A stretch of DNA of 64,000 nucleotides from Ga0077555 sp050250755 (GTDB lineage: Bacteria; Pseudomonadota; Alphaproteobacteria; Rhizobiales; Hyphomicrobiaceae). The notes under the pieces are model-generated. The model was not told the origin of the DNA. It did no database searches and saw only the letters and a list, made by a program, of their open reading frames with translations. Both the position numbers and the translations under genes were made by a program. Position 1 is the stretch's first letter, and each line of letters opens with the position of its first letter. Shown here one piece after another: positions 18,201 to 25,997 of the stretch. The stretch lies in the NCBI GenBank assembly GCA_050250755.1, contig JBFWOB010000013.1, forward strand, positions 62,001-126,000. The letters run 5' to 3'.

Positions 18201-18655
18201 CGCTTTCCTTCTCCGCGACTGGTGCCTACGTGGCCGGCGCGGGTGCCGACGGAACGGTTGATGTCTGGCAGACGAGCGACGGTAAACGTGTCGCCAGCTA
18301 CCGAGGCACGACCAGGGCTCTCCAAGCGGCGATCTTCAGCTCCGACGGCGCGAGTGTTGTCGCCTCAGGTGAGGACGGCATGATCCGGCAATGGCTGTTG
18401 CCAGCCGGCTTGGTCATCGCGCCACCGACGGAAGCGACGAAACCGCAGCCTGCCCTTGCGGTGCTGCCAAAGCCGCACATCGAAAGACCGAACCGGGAAG
18501 AGAAGTCCGAGCCGCGGCGTCATAGGCCGAAACGCGAGGCACAACCGGAGCGTCGCCGCGTGCGCGAGCGTCGGGAGGCAGCGCCGCATCGTCGTGCACC
18601 GTCCGGCGGTGGTGGGGGCGGCAGGGGCGTGACGGTGCGCGTACCCTCATTCTGA
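15218..18655 (+). CDS. Membrane Ser/Thr protein kinase with coiled-coil repeat and WD40 propeller
   Basis: 1145 residues. The N-terminal kinase domain (about 17-275) has all catalytic elements: GAGGFGITY loop, Lys in VAIKEYYP, HRDIAPDN catalytic loop and LLDFGAS. A Ser/Pro-rich linker leads to one membrane helix near residue 393 (GAIILGVGAILLGGSMLLAF). Next come ten near-identical 26-residue coiled-coil repeats (about 458-717). WD40 blades follow (about 760-1070), with clear units such as DGDRLATGSRDGTLRIWD and NGEMIASASEDGTVRLWK. The tail is Arg/Pro-rich and ends in polyglycine. The likely topology is a cytosolic kinase with a periplasmic coiled-coil and propeller sensor. It stands alone; its substrate is unknown. 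Confidence 0.9.
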   Translation: MDYREVLKAQTVLDRKYRIDRVIGAGGFGITYQAFDLGLAAPVAIKEYYPAQFGMRDSTLSIRARTVGDRPLFDRLRASFLREARTLAQFDHPAIVRVLSVFETHGTAYMVMRFESGPSLKVWLKSLDRVPLQHELDRLAGPLLDAIELMHKSDFLHRDIAPDNIIVRADGTPVLLDFGASRRVITDMSGTLTGVVKQGYSPQEQYSSDVRAQGPWTDIYSLGATFYLAVTGRVPTEATARMLDDGMTPASDGAQGDYRPEFLAAIDSAMRLRPRDRPQSVAEWRAMLFEDADTTWFHEGRDGFSGAATQPGGLRVSQSSPRSGSSDQSMPRGQSLPRVSSPRHPDRTSPPSAPRSAPSAGGASDTSARHNQLTPVPFATRAADFALSTRGAIILGVGAILLGGSMLLAFENPDRRQPLPPLAELSAAGTGARPVDNRAEAELARLELEQKAALRLREAEARRQEAARQAEILRQQEEARKAAEAEARRQEAARQAEIARQQEEARQAAEAEARRQEAARQTEIARQREDARKAAEAEARRQEAARQAEIARQQEEARQAAEAEARRQEAARQAAIARQQEEARKAAEAEARRQEAARQAEITRQQEEARQAAEAEARRQEAARQAEIARQREEVRKAAEAEARRQEAVRQAEIARQREEARQAAEAEARRQEAARQAEIARQQEEARKAAEAETRRQEVARQAEIVRQQEEARKAAEAQAEAAARQRVASAAAAIAAEEARRVREAEALRLHAPIATDVPATSIAFADPTREPAQFAQRLIPMKTGILAAGTNGRLRFWTPGSTVLIDFPATDEAAITSLSLSADGDRLATGSRDGTLRIWDVHQKAVLHTVHGSGSPVIAVRYRSEKRVVALHADGKWIIIEPGSGDVLLSGMKSGVASVTAAQFSEDGKIVFAALAENPDGNVIESWVPSDGSITRVSGRFVGHTGRINAVAASANGEMIASASEDGTVRLWKVDGHQELRRLAPSGTGVRALSFSATGAYVAGAGADGTVDVWQTSDGKRVASYRGTTRALQAAIFSSDGASVVASGEDGMIRQWLLPAGLVIAPPTEATKPQPALAVLPKPHIERPNREEKSEPRRHRPKREAQPERRRVRERREAAPHRRAPSGGGGGGRGVTVRVPSF
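16589..17368 (+). repeat. Ten tandem 78-bp repeats inside the kinase gene
   Basis: The unit starts at 16589, 16667 and so on with a 78-bp period, encoding the 26-residue unit that begins EAEARRQEAARQAEIARQ. Units differ mostly at single residues (for example AEI/TEI/AAI, QQEE/QRED/QREE, ARK/ARQ). The even period keeps the frame, so copy number could change by recombination without loss of function. The repeat also keeps other frames open, producing long spurious ORFs on both strands. Confidence 0.95.
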
Positions 18656-18680
18656 GCCCCCTTATCCGAGTTGAATTTCT

Positions 18681-19427
18681 CTAAGTTTCGACGATGGTGG
18701 ATCGCAAACCGGCGTGCACACGCCTTTTCATCATCACGCCAAAGCCGCCGCCATTGCGCGGCCGGCCGGATCGCCGGCCGAGTGTCGCGAGAAGGATCTC
18801 GAGACTTCCGTCCACCACATCGTCCCAAGTCAGACGGCCCGAAATCCGAGGCTCGCAAGCTGGGCGCCGCTCGTTGATGAGACTGGTCGGCAGATGGACG
18901 AAACCAGTGCGCGTCGGAGCATTCGACCTGCGCGCGATCTCGAGCGATCGATAAAGAAGGGCGTTGCACAGATATCCGCCTGCGTCTCGCGAGATCTGAG
19001 CTGGCAGACCGCGCTGGCGGAGACGCATTACGATGTGTGCCGCTGGCAGCGTTGCCGGAAGGAACTCGGGTCCTCCCGCAGACAAACATACATCGGTGGG
19101 AAGCCTCCCCGCCGCATCTTCGCTGAGGCAGCAGCGGTTACGCCCGCGCGTTTCGATCTCGAACCCCGTCGCCCGGCCCGAGACGCCGAAGTGCAGCGCC
19201 ACGGCCGGCCTCAACCGCTGCGTGAGCACATGGACCAGGCTGAGGCTCGTCTCCCACTCGGTCGGGAGGATGTGGGCGGCGATAGCGACGCCCGGGATGG
19301 CTTGCCGCGCCGTCTCTGCGATTCGCGGCACCAGAATAGACGTTGCGTTGGCGGCCACCGTCGGAAAAGGGCCAAACCCGGTGATGAGAATGACGGGGCG
19401 GTCCTGGGGTCCGGAATGGGTCGGCAT
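18681..19427 (-). CDS. Pyroglutamyl-peptidase I-like cysteine peptidase (C15)
   Basis: 248 residues. The N-terminus ILITGFGPFPTVAANATSIL is the typical start of pyrrolidone-carboxylate peptidases. The catalytic Cys lies in DAGGYLCNALLYRSL (about residue 154) and the catalytic His in TGFVHLP (about 178). The Glu region is FEIETRGRN rather than the common ERVAxN, so the S1 pocket may differ. The family removes N-terminal pyroglutamate from peptides in the cytosol. The protein is about 30 residues longer than typical enzymes because of a basic C-terminal extension. It lies 22 bp downstream of the second meaB on the same strand, probably in one transcript. Confidence 0.85.
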   Translation of the reverse strand: MPTHSGPQDRPVILITGFGPFPTVAANATSILVPRIAETARQAIPGVAIAAHILPTEWETSLSLVHVLTQRLRPAVALHFGVSGRATGFEIETRGRNRCCLSEDAAGRLPTDVCLSAGGPEFLPATLPAAHIVMRLRQRGLPAQISRDAGGYLCNALLYRSLEIARRSNAPTRTGFVHLPTSLINERRPACEPRISGRLTWDDVVDGSLEILLATLGRRSGRPRNGGGFGVMMKRRVHAGLRSTIVET

Positions 19428-19448
19428 GAGTGGCGCTCGATCGTTGAA

Positions 19449-20510
19449 TCAGGTCTTGGCCGGGTCGCGTCCAATGGCCAGCCGGGCAAGGATCTCCTCG
19501 ACCGCGACACTCGGCGAGAGGCGTCCTTCGGAGACCTCGACTTCGATCTGCGGGAGCCGGTTCTTCAGCGCCGGTAGTATGCGGACGGTTTCGAGTAGGC
19601 GGTCCGTGAGCATCTCCCGCATCCACGAGACGGCTTGCCGCCGACGCCGAGCCTCCAATTCGCCACTGCCGGACATGATGCGCGCATGCTCTTCGATGCG
19701 CTCCCAAAGCTTGTCGAGGCCGCTGTTGGCGAGCCCCGAAATCGTGAGGACAGGAGGCTGCCAGTTCGGCGAGGATGGCGTGAGGATATTGAGGGCACCG
19801 CGATATTCGGCGGCGGCGCGCGCTGCAGGCTCCATGTTCGCCCCGTCCGCCTTGTTGATCGCGATCATGTCCGCAATCTCGATAATGCCCTTCTTGATGC
19901 CTTGCAGATCATCGCCGCCACCCGCCAGCAGGAGCACGAGGAAGAAGTCGACCATCTCAGCAACCGCTGTCTCGGATTGCCCCACGCCCACCGTCTCGAC
20001 GATCACCACGTCGAAACCAGCGGCTTCGACCAGCGCCATTGTCTCGCGCGTGCGCCGCGCCACGCCGCCGAGCGTGCCTGAGGTGGGCGAGGGGCGGATA
20101 AACGCGTTGCGTTCCTGGGAAAGCCGCTGCATGCGGGTCTTATCACCGAGGATCGATCCGCCGGTCCGCCGCGATGTCGGATCGACCGCCAGCACGGCGA
20201 CGCGATGCCCGGCCTCGATCAGGTTCATGCCCAGTTGGTCGATCATCGTCGACTTGCCGACTCCCGGTACGCCCGTGATCCCGACGCGGCGGGCTTTCCC
20301 TGTCTCCGGCATCAGCAACTGAATGAGGCCTCTCGCCTTGGCCTGATGGCCCGGAAGCGAGCTTTCGACGAGAGTGATGGCTTGTGCGAGCACCGCACGA
20401 TTGCCGGCGCGGATGCCGTTCGCGAGCTCTTCGATCGCGAGGGTCGGGCGGCGGCCTTCCCTTGCAGTCTCGCCGGCGGCCGTGCGGTCGATGCTCATGG
20501 ACGATTTCAT
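19449..20510 (-). CDS. meaB: MeaB/ArgK-type G3E GTPase (copy 2)
   Basis: About 353 residues and closer to classical methylmalonyl-CoA mutase-associated MeaB than copy 1. Motifs are the P-loop GITGVPGVGKST (about residue 69), VDPTSRRTGGSILGDKTRM, SPTSGTLGGVA, ETVGVGQSE and NKADG. The C-terminal helical dimerisation arm (from RRRQAVSWMREML to the end) is complete, whereas copy 1 has a shorter, Arg-rich version. ATG 20510 is used; TTG 20546 and ATG 20498 are alternatives, and none has a strong Shine-Dalgarno. The mutase it serves is outside the window. The 178-bp region upstream is shared with the divergent PAN-DUF900 gene. Confidence 0.93.
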   Translation of the reverse strand: MKSSMSIDRTAAGETAREGRRPTLAIEELANGIRAGNRAVLAQAITLVESSLPGHQAKARGLIQLLMPETGKARRVGITGVPGVGKSTMIDQLGMNLIEAGHRVAVLAVDPTSRRTGGSILGDKTRMQRLSQERNAFIRPSPTSGTLGGVARRTRETMALVEAAGFDVVIVETVGVGQSETAVAEMVDFFLVLLLAGGGDDLQGIKKGIIEIADMIAINKADGANMEPAARAAAEYRGALNILTPSSPNWQPPVLTISGLANSGLDKLWERIEEHARIMSGSGELEARRRRQAVSWMREMLTDRLLETVRILPALKNRLPQIEVEVSEGRLSPSVAVEEILARLAIGRDPAKT

Positions 20511-20688
20511 GGACCCGAGAATGCGAGGGTTTGTGCGCTCCGGCAAGACCGCGACTCGTCGCGTTTCCAGGATCGCGCCGGGTCGCGGAGATCATTGCAT
20601 CAAGATGTGCATATACCGCGTGGCGCCTTGTGCGCGCCGTAGTCTCATTGCAGATCCATGGTTAAAATCTGCCATTTGCAGGTCGGGG

Positions 20689-22440
20689 ATGAGTGTCATG
20701 TCTGGGTTGATTGCTCGTGGGATGTGGGCCATTGCCCTGGTTCTGGGGTTGTTTGTGTTGCCTGACGGCGTTCGGGCGCAGACATTCTTCGAAAAAGCCG
20801 AGAATAAGACGCTAAAGGGCAACGCATTTTCCCGTTTGCGAAACCTGTCGTACCAGCAATGCGAGCAGCGCTGCCTGCAGGAGACGCGTTGCATCGCTTT
20901 TGAGCACTATCGCGGCGGCGGTCTCCCGCAGCGTTCATCTAACTGCGCGCTCTTCAGCTCGATCGAGAGGACGACCGAGTCCAAATCCTCAGACGTCGGC
21001 TACAAGCGGCGCTCGGTGGCCGGAGCGGGCGGCGGCGCCCTGCAGAAGTCTTCGCCACGGGTTGGCTCAAGCCGAGAGGGTACCGCCAGACACTGGTCGC
21101 CTCCGGAGTCAAAAGGCGTCGCTTCGCCATATGCCGCAGAAGCGCGTCGCCGCGAGTTCGCCCGGCAGACTGATCTCGCCCGTCGTCGACAGGACGAGGC
21201 ACAACGCGAATTCGAAAGCCAAGCCCGGCGCCGCGCGCCCGGTGAGGCTGCGGCTCCCCAAGCGCCGGCCGCAGCGCCACCGCCTCCGCCTGTGACCTCC
21301 GTCCAGCCAAGGCCCGCGACGCGTTCGCTGCGCCCACCCTCCACTGTGGCGCCCGCTCCAGCGTCTCCGCCGGCGGACACCGTCCCTCCTGGCGTTGCGC
21401 CGGGCCCGAGCGATCGCTTCCACATCGTGCCGGTTTTTTATGGAACCGATCGCAATCGCATCAAGCAGGAAAAGCGGCTCGGTTACGCGAACGATCGGGC
21501 CAAGCGGCTCGAGATGGGCCGCGCACTGGTAAGTGTGCCGCTCGACCACAAGGTGCCCAATATCGAGCGTCCGCGCGCGTGGACGGTTCCGTACATCGGC
21601 ACCATTCAGCTCGAGAAGGAAGATCCCAACAAACACTTCACCGTGCGCGACATCAGGGTGCTGTCGAAAGCGGAGCTGCTGGCGATCGTCAAGGAGCGCC
21701 TCGCCGCCTCGCAGACGTTCCGCGCCCAATCGATCGTGTTCATTCACGGCTACAATACGAGCTTCGACGATGCGCTCTTCCGAACCGCGCAGATCAGCTA
21801 CGATCTGCAATTCGATGGTGCCGCGTTCACATATAGCTGGCCGTCCGGCGGCGGCCTCGCCAGCTACATCTATGATCGCGATAGCGCACAGGGTGCCGAG
21901 CGCTATCTCTACGAGTTTCTGCAGATGGTGCAGAACGAGACTGGCTCGCAAAGCATCAACATCATTGCTCACAGCATGGGCAACCAGATGCTGCTCCAGG
22001 TCCTTCGGTCCCTGAAGCTCCGTGCGCCGCAGGCGATTTCCCGCATCAACCAGATCATCCTCGCAGCTCCCGACGTCGATCGTGACGTCTTCGAGGCGAT
22101 CGCCGCCGAATTGACGGGGATCGCCAAGGGCATCACGCTCTATGCGGCCGCAAATGATCGCGCTCTTGAAGCTTCTCGCTTCGTGGCGGGGAACAAGCCC
22201 CGCGCAGGCGACGTGCCGGAAGGCGGACCCATTATCGTCGCCGGCATCGATACGATCGATATCACCCGGCTCTCGACGGGTTATCTGGCGCTCCACCATT
22301 CCGGGTACGCTGAGCACACGGATCTGCTGACCGACATCGGGCAAATCATCCGCGCGGGCACGCGACCCTGGTCTCAACGCTTGAAAGCCTACCGCGAGAT
22401 CAGCCTTCCGGCCGGAAAGTACTGGCGCTACGAGAATTAA
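20689..22440 (+). CDS. Exported PAN/Apple-domain and DUF900 alpha/beta hydrolase
   Basis: About 583 residues. A signal peptide (MWAIALVLGLFVLPDGVRAQ) is followed by a PAN/Apple-like domain (about 30-100) with paired cysteines CEQRC, TRCIAF and CALF. A Pro/Ala/Arg-rich linker follows, then a DUF900 alpha/beta hydrolase domain (about 245-580) starting FHIVPVFYGTDRNR. Hydrolase elements are FIHGYNTSFDDA, the nucleophile elbow AHSMGNQ and a late HSGYAEH giving the likely catalytic His. It is probably periplasmic or surface-located; PAN domains bind proteins or carbohydrates. ATG 20689 is chosen because the signal peptide follows and GGTCGGGG precedes it. The substrate is unknown. Confidence 0.87.
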   Translation: MSVMSGLIARGMWAIALVLGLFVLPDGVRAQTFFEKAENKTLKGNAFSRLRNLSYQQCEQRCLQETRCIAFEHYRGGGLPQRSSNCALFSSIERTTESKSSDVGYKRRSVAGAGGGALQKSSPRVGSSREGTARHWSPPESKGVASPYAAEARRREFARQTDLARRRQDEAQREFESQARRRAPGEAAAPQAPAAAPPPPPVTSVQPRPATRSLRPPSTVAPAPASPPADTVPPGVAPGPSDRFHIVPVFYGTDRNRIKQEKRLGYANDRAKRLEMGRALVSVPLDHKVPNIERPRAWTVPYIGTIQLEKEDPNKHFTVRDIRVLSKAELLAIVKERLAASQTFRAQSIVFIHGYNTSFDDALFRTAQISYDLQFDGAAFTYSWPSGGGLASYIYDRDSAQGAERYLYEFLQMVQNETGSQSINIIAHSMGNQMLLQVLRSLKLRAPQAISRINQIILAAPDVDRDVFEAIAAELTGIAKGITLYAAANDRALEASRFVAGNKPRAGDVPEGGPIIVAGIDTIDITRLSTGYLALHHSGYAEHTDLLTDIGQIIRAGTRPWSQRLKAYREISLPAGKYWRYEN

Positions 22441-22543
22441 GGAAAGTCCGGCCAACTCGTGCTTCGCGAACCTCCATCGAGCATGTGGACAGACTGCGCC
22501 CAGTCTCGTCGAGGGGCGATTTCCGGCGGTTACCCGACAGATC

Positions 22544-23455
22544 TCAATGCGAGTCTTCGTTCTCGAGATTCTCGACCTGCAATCGCTCGAGACCACGTGG
22601 CGCGAAATAGGGGATGAAACCTAGCTCCTGCAACTCGGTGCGGGTCGTCGCGATAACGCGCGGATCGCTCAGATATTCGACGACCATCACCTGTTTTCCA
22701 GCCTCGCTGGCATGCTTGAGCTGCTGTGTGCTGTCGCGGATCATCTCGGCATCGTTGCGCTTGCCTTCGCCGTCGACGCCATAGAGCAGATCCTCCTTGG
22801 CGATCCCGTCGATTGCCTCGAGGTAGCTGCCGTCGTCGAGGAGCTCTTCCGCGTTCTGCGCGACGATCAGAAAATCAGGCTTCAGTGTCTTGGCCTTAGC
22901 GGAGAGCGCGCGCACGAAAGCCACCATCTGGCGACGCGTGTTGATGCCCGCGCCCTTTACCTCGCTATGCACATCGATCCGGTCGAGATAGACGCCATCG
23001 AAGCCGGCATCGATGATGCGCTTCAGGTAGGAATCGGCCGCCTCATAGATGATCGACTTCCAGTCCGGGTGCCAGAACTGCACGCGATAGTTGCCCTTCC
23101 AGCGTGCGTTCTCGGTCAGCACCCATTTGGGTCTGTTGCGGCCCCTGCAGCACTGGGCCCAGTAATAGCGATAGACCTCGGCCTCTCCGATCGAGAGGTA
23201 AGATAGAACGATGCGCCGCCCGCCGAGCGGTTTGTGACGCAGTTTCGCGAGCTGCTTTTGCCCACCGCCGAAGAAGGCATCGATCACGACGACGTCGTAC
23301 GCCGTACGGGTGAGATCAATCTGGCGTGCATCCTGAAGCTGATAGGTCCAGCTCGACGCCTCGAGAAAAAGCTGTCGCATGTTCGCGTCAGCATCGCGCG
23401 CGCTGGCGCTCGATGTCGCCAGCACGATTGCGAGTAGTGCTCCCATGAGCCGCAT
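22544..23455 (-). CDS. Exported GH114-like endo-alpha-1,4-polygalactosaminidase-type protein
   Basis: About 303 residues. A signal peptide (MRLMGALLAIVLATSSASA) precedes a TIM-barrel domain of the TM1410/GH114 type. Landmarks are YDVVVIDAFFGGG, VLSYLSIGEAEVYRYYW, DAGFDGVYLDRID (with the likely catalytic acids) and IVAQNAEELL. The family hydrolyses galactosamine-rich exopolysaccharides, so remodelling of the cell's own or a neighbour's matrix is plausible. An alternative start at 23470 adds five residues (MPRRV). It lies downstream of the degenerate-Nudix regulator on the same strand, about 150 bp apart, so it may have its own promoter. Confidence 0.85.
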   Translation of the reverse strand: MRLMGALLAIVLATSSASARDADANMRQLFLEASSWTYQLQDARQIDLTRTAYDVVVIDAFFGGGQKQLAKLRHKPLGGRRIVLSYLSIGEAEVYRYYWAQCCRGRNRPKWVLTENARWKGNYRVQFWHPDWKSIIYEAADSYLKRIIDAGFDGVYLDRIDVHSEVKGAGINTRRQMVAFVRALSAKAKTLKPDFLIVAQNAEELLDDGSYLEAIDGIAKEDLLYGVDGEGKRNDAEMIRDSTQQLKHASEAGKQVMVVEYLSDPRVIATTRTELQELGFIPYFAPRGLERLQVENLENEDSH

Positions 23456-23603
23456 GACGCGCCTCGGCAATGTCCACTTAGCCCTTCACGGCAACGAATG
23501 AAGTTTATTCGTCGCCGTGATTCGCACTCTTCGGATCATTACATGGATGCCGTTGGCTTTTGCATGGCGGACAAGCCGCTGCAGCGTGGGGGCGGTTCGC
23601 GCG

Positions 23604-24659
23604 TCAGGCAGCCCGCCCCGGCCTCACGTGAACACCAGGCGCAGGCCGCTCCAGCAGAACTTCTCGCCGGAAGCGATAGGTCTTCGCAGGACGGCCACCT
23701 GTGTTGTTGCGCACGTCGCCCGTCGGCTCAACCAAGCCAGTCCCTTCCACAAGGCGACGGAAGTTCTGCTTGTGCAGCGTTGGTCCAAGCACTGCTTCGA
23801 CCGCCCTCTGCAACTCGAAGAGCGTGAATTCAGGCGGCAGCAGTTCGAAGACGACAGGCCGATAGCGCGTTTTGGCTCTGAGGCGACCGAGACCGGCGGC
23901 GACGAGCCGCATATCGGCTGGGCCGAGCGGTAGCGGCGCGAGCTGGTCTATCAGTCCCGCCTCCAACAGAAGATCGAAGCGATCGACAACCCTTTGGTCG
24001 TCCCAGGTGCGGCCCGACAGCCCGAACGAAACGGCGACCCGTTCGCTGCGGCTCATGGGTGTTTCACCGTCAGCAACGGCTGCCGTTTCGGTGCCCGTAT
24101 CCGCGGACCACTTCTGCAAGCCTGGAACGATCTGATTGGCGATGACCGCTGGCCGTCCGCCCCTGAAGTCCTCCCACGGTAGCAACTCGTAGCAATCGAG
24201 CCATTTGGCGCCTGGGAGCAAAGGCGTCGTTTCCGCCCGTGTCAGGGCCATGTAGCTGACCGAAAGCTGATGCTGCCCCGGATCGGCGTCGGCGTCGGCG
24301 GGGCCATAGTCGGTGAGCAGTTGCTCAATGTAGCCGAGATCGAGGCCGGCGGCCTCAACGACGACACTGCGCAGCTCGCTTTCCAGGGACGCCTGTCCCT
24401 TCGGTGAGAAACGGCCAGCCGGCAGTCGCGAAGGGGCGGACCGGCCATTGAGCGTCGATACCGCGACGTCCGGATTGACCGGCCCGGTCAGGACGACCGG
24501 TTGCTCTTGGTGTACCGACAATACGACGGCCGTGAGTCCGACCTTGATCTCGTCAATCATCGATCGGACCCCCTGTTGTCGTGCGACCTGTCCTGTCTGC
24601 CAATCCGCGCCGTCGGCATCGATTGGGGCATACGCCCCTCGTGTCACGTCATCTTGCAT
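23604..24659 (-). CDS. Nudix-derived transcriptional regulator, NrtR/NadQ-like
   Basis: About 351 residues. The N-terminal half resembles a Nudix fold, but the Nudix box is degenerate (LESELRSVVVEAAGL in place of the REUxEExGU core), as in NrtR-type regulators that bind ADP-ribose-related ligands without hydrolysing them. The C-terminal half contains a winged-helix-like segment (FELLPPEFTLFELQRAVEAV then HKQNFRRLVEG and GRPAKTYRFR), typical of Nudix-related repressors of NAD metabolism genes. AGGAGAGAG precedes the ATG at 24659; longer in-frame starts upstream are rejected. Assignment to COG4111/NadQ is from memory of the family and should be checked. No NAD synthesis gene is adjacent. Confidence 0.75.
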   Translation of the reverse strand: MQDDVTRGAYAPIDADGADWQTGQVARQQGVRSMIDEIKVGLTAVVLSVHQEQPVVLTGPVNPDVAVSTLNGRSAPSRLPAGRFSPKGQASLESELRSVVVEAAGLDLGYIEQLLTDYGPADADADPGQHQLSVSYMALTRAETTPLLPGAKWLDCYELLPWEDFRGGRPAVIANQIVPGLQKWSADTGTETAAVADGETPMSRSERVAVSFGLSGRTWDDQRVVDRFDLLLEAGLIDQLAPLPLGPADMRLVAAGLGRLRAKTRYRPVVFELLPPEFTLFELQRAVEAVLGPTLHKQNFRRLVEGTGLVEPTGDVRNNTGGRPAKTYRFRREVLLERPAPGVHVRPGRAA

Positions 24660-24768
24660 GGGCTCTCTCCTATGAGGAAAGTCCCTGTCGATTTCGGCGC
24701 TTTTCAGGAGGGATCGTGGCCTGGTTGCAACTACATGCCCCAGTTCGGACACGATTTCGCCAAGAGAA

Positions 24769-25389
24769 TCAAAGCACGAGAAGTGCAGCATACCGATCAA
24801 TGAAAGCGCGCTGCGCCTCGGCAACCGGGAGTGGTACGAGCCCGACAAGCGCGGCAGATAACGGCGCAGGCAGCCTATCTACGGGGCCGAAGTAGCGTTG
24901 GCCTTCCGTTTCGTCGAAGCCCGCAAGGCCCGTCGCTTCATAGTAGGCCGCGATCCGATCGGCGCGTTTGATCATCATCAAGACGTCATCGGACAATGGG
25001 TGCGGCAAACTGAACTGAGCATGAATAGCGTGTAATAATTTTTGCTCGAACGCCTTGTAATCGAGTCCGATCGCCGCCTTGAACGGGCTGATCAAGTCGC
25101 CGATCACGTATTCAGCCGAGTCGTGAAGCAGAGCCGCGAGTTTGCCGTCACGTCCCGAGTCCGGTGCGAGAGCCGCGAAGATGTCGGCAACGATCACGCA
25201 ATGTTGGGCGACTGACAGCGCATGCTCGCCGCGCGTTTGTCCATTCCAGCGCGCGACGCGAGCGAGCCCGTGCGCAATGTCTTCAATCGCCACGTCATCA
25301 GGCGAGGGGTTGAGAAGATCGAGCCGCCGTCCCGATAGCATGCGCTGCCACGCCCGCGGCGGCGCCGGCGTCTGCGCAGACCCCGTCAT
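24769..25389 (-). CDS. HD-domain hydrolase (YfbR/5'-nucleotidase-like)
   Basis: 206 residues. HD-superfamily metal-binding elements are TRGEHALSVAQHC, LLHDSAEYVIGD and a later KRADRIAAYYEA that supplies the distal Asp. The family includes deoxynucleoside monophosphate phosphatases such as YfbR, and that function is possible here. The start ATG at 25389 overlaps the tag stop in an ATGA, so translation is likely coupled and the pair may act in nucleotide or DNA housekeeping. It ends 110 bp upstream of the Nudix-like regulator on the same strand. Confidence 0.87.
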   Translation of the reverse strand: MTGSAQTPAPPRAWQRMLSGRRLDLLNPSPDDVAIEDIAHGLARVARWNGQTRGEHALSVAQHCVIVADIFAALAPDSGRDGKLAALLHDSAEYVIGDLISPFKAAIGLDYKAFEQKLLHAIHAQFSLPHPLSDDVLMMIKRADRIAAYYEATGLAGFDETEGQRYFGPVDRLPAPLSAALVGLVPLPVAEAQRAFIDRYAALLVL

Positions 25390-25997
25390 GGCATTGGCCC
25401 CTGGAAGGCGCGCTGCAGCACGGCGCAGGGCGCATGCCGGTGACAATCCAGCAAGTGATCGTTGACGAAGCCCGATGATTGCATGAACGCGTAAATGGTG
25501 GTGGGCCCGACGAAGCGGAAGCCTTCTTTCTTGAGGGCTTTCGATATCGCGCGGGACAACTCCGTTTCCGCCGGTACGTCGCCGATCTGGCGACGCTCGT
25601 GAACGATAGGTCGTCCGTCCAGGAAGCCCCAGAGGAACGCAGCAAGGGTCGTGCGCTCCCGAAGTTTCAGGTAGGCGCGCGCATTATCAATCGTCGCTTC
25701 GATCTTCAGGCGATTGCGCACAATGCCGGCGTCCGCCATCAAGCGCGCCTTGTCGCGCTCACCGTAACGCGCGATGCGCTCAGCGTCGAAATTTGCAAAC
25801 GCTGACCGGAATGCCGGGCGCTTCTTCAGAATCGTGAGCCACGAGAGGCCTGACTGGAAACCTTCGAGCACCAGCTTCTCGAGCAGCAGTCGGTCGTCCG
25901 CGTGAGGGACGCCCCACTCCTCGTCATGATAGCGCTGATACTCCGGATCGGCGATGCCGACCCATGGGCAGCGGGTCTGCGGGATTTGATCGCTCAT
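25386..25997 (-). CDS. tag: DNA-3-methyladenine glycosylase I
   Basis: 203 residues. The N-terminus RCPWVGIADPEYQRYHDEEWG is the Tag signature, with the zinc Cys followed by the base-recognition Glu. GFQSGLSWLTILKKRPAFR is the helix-hairpin region. The C-terminal GFVNDHLLDCHRH supplies the other zinc ligands (His, Cys, His). The enzyme excises 3-methyladenine from alkylated DNA in base-excision repair. The ATG at 25997 has AAGAGG upstream; an extension to 26126 is open but unlike the family. It shares an ATGA overlap with the HD-domain gene downstream and diverges from the DUF2325 gene. Confidence 0.96.
   Translation of the reverse strand: MSDQIPQTRCPWVGIADPEYQRYHDEEWGVPHADDRLLLEKLVLEGFQSGLSWLTILKKRPAFRSAFANFDAERIARYGERDKARLMADAGIVRNRLKIEATIDNARAYLKLRERTTLAAFLWGFLDGRPIVHERRQIGDVPAETELSRAISKALKKEGFRFVGPTTIYAFMQSSGFVNDHLLDCHRHAPCAVLQRAFQGPMP

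Noticed and set aside
19033..20322. 429-aa plus-strand frame
   Set aside because: Antisense to pyroglutamyl peptidase and the second MeaB, both with full motif sets; composition is Ser/Arg-biased.
21109..22596. 495-aa minus-strand frame
   Set aside because: Antisense to the PAN-DUF900 gene; no conserved motif.
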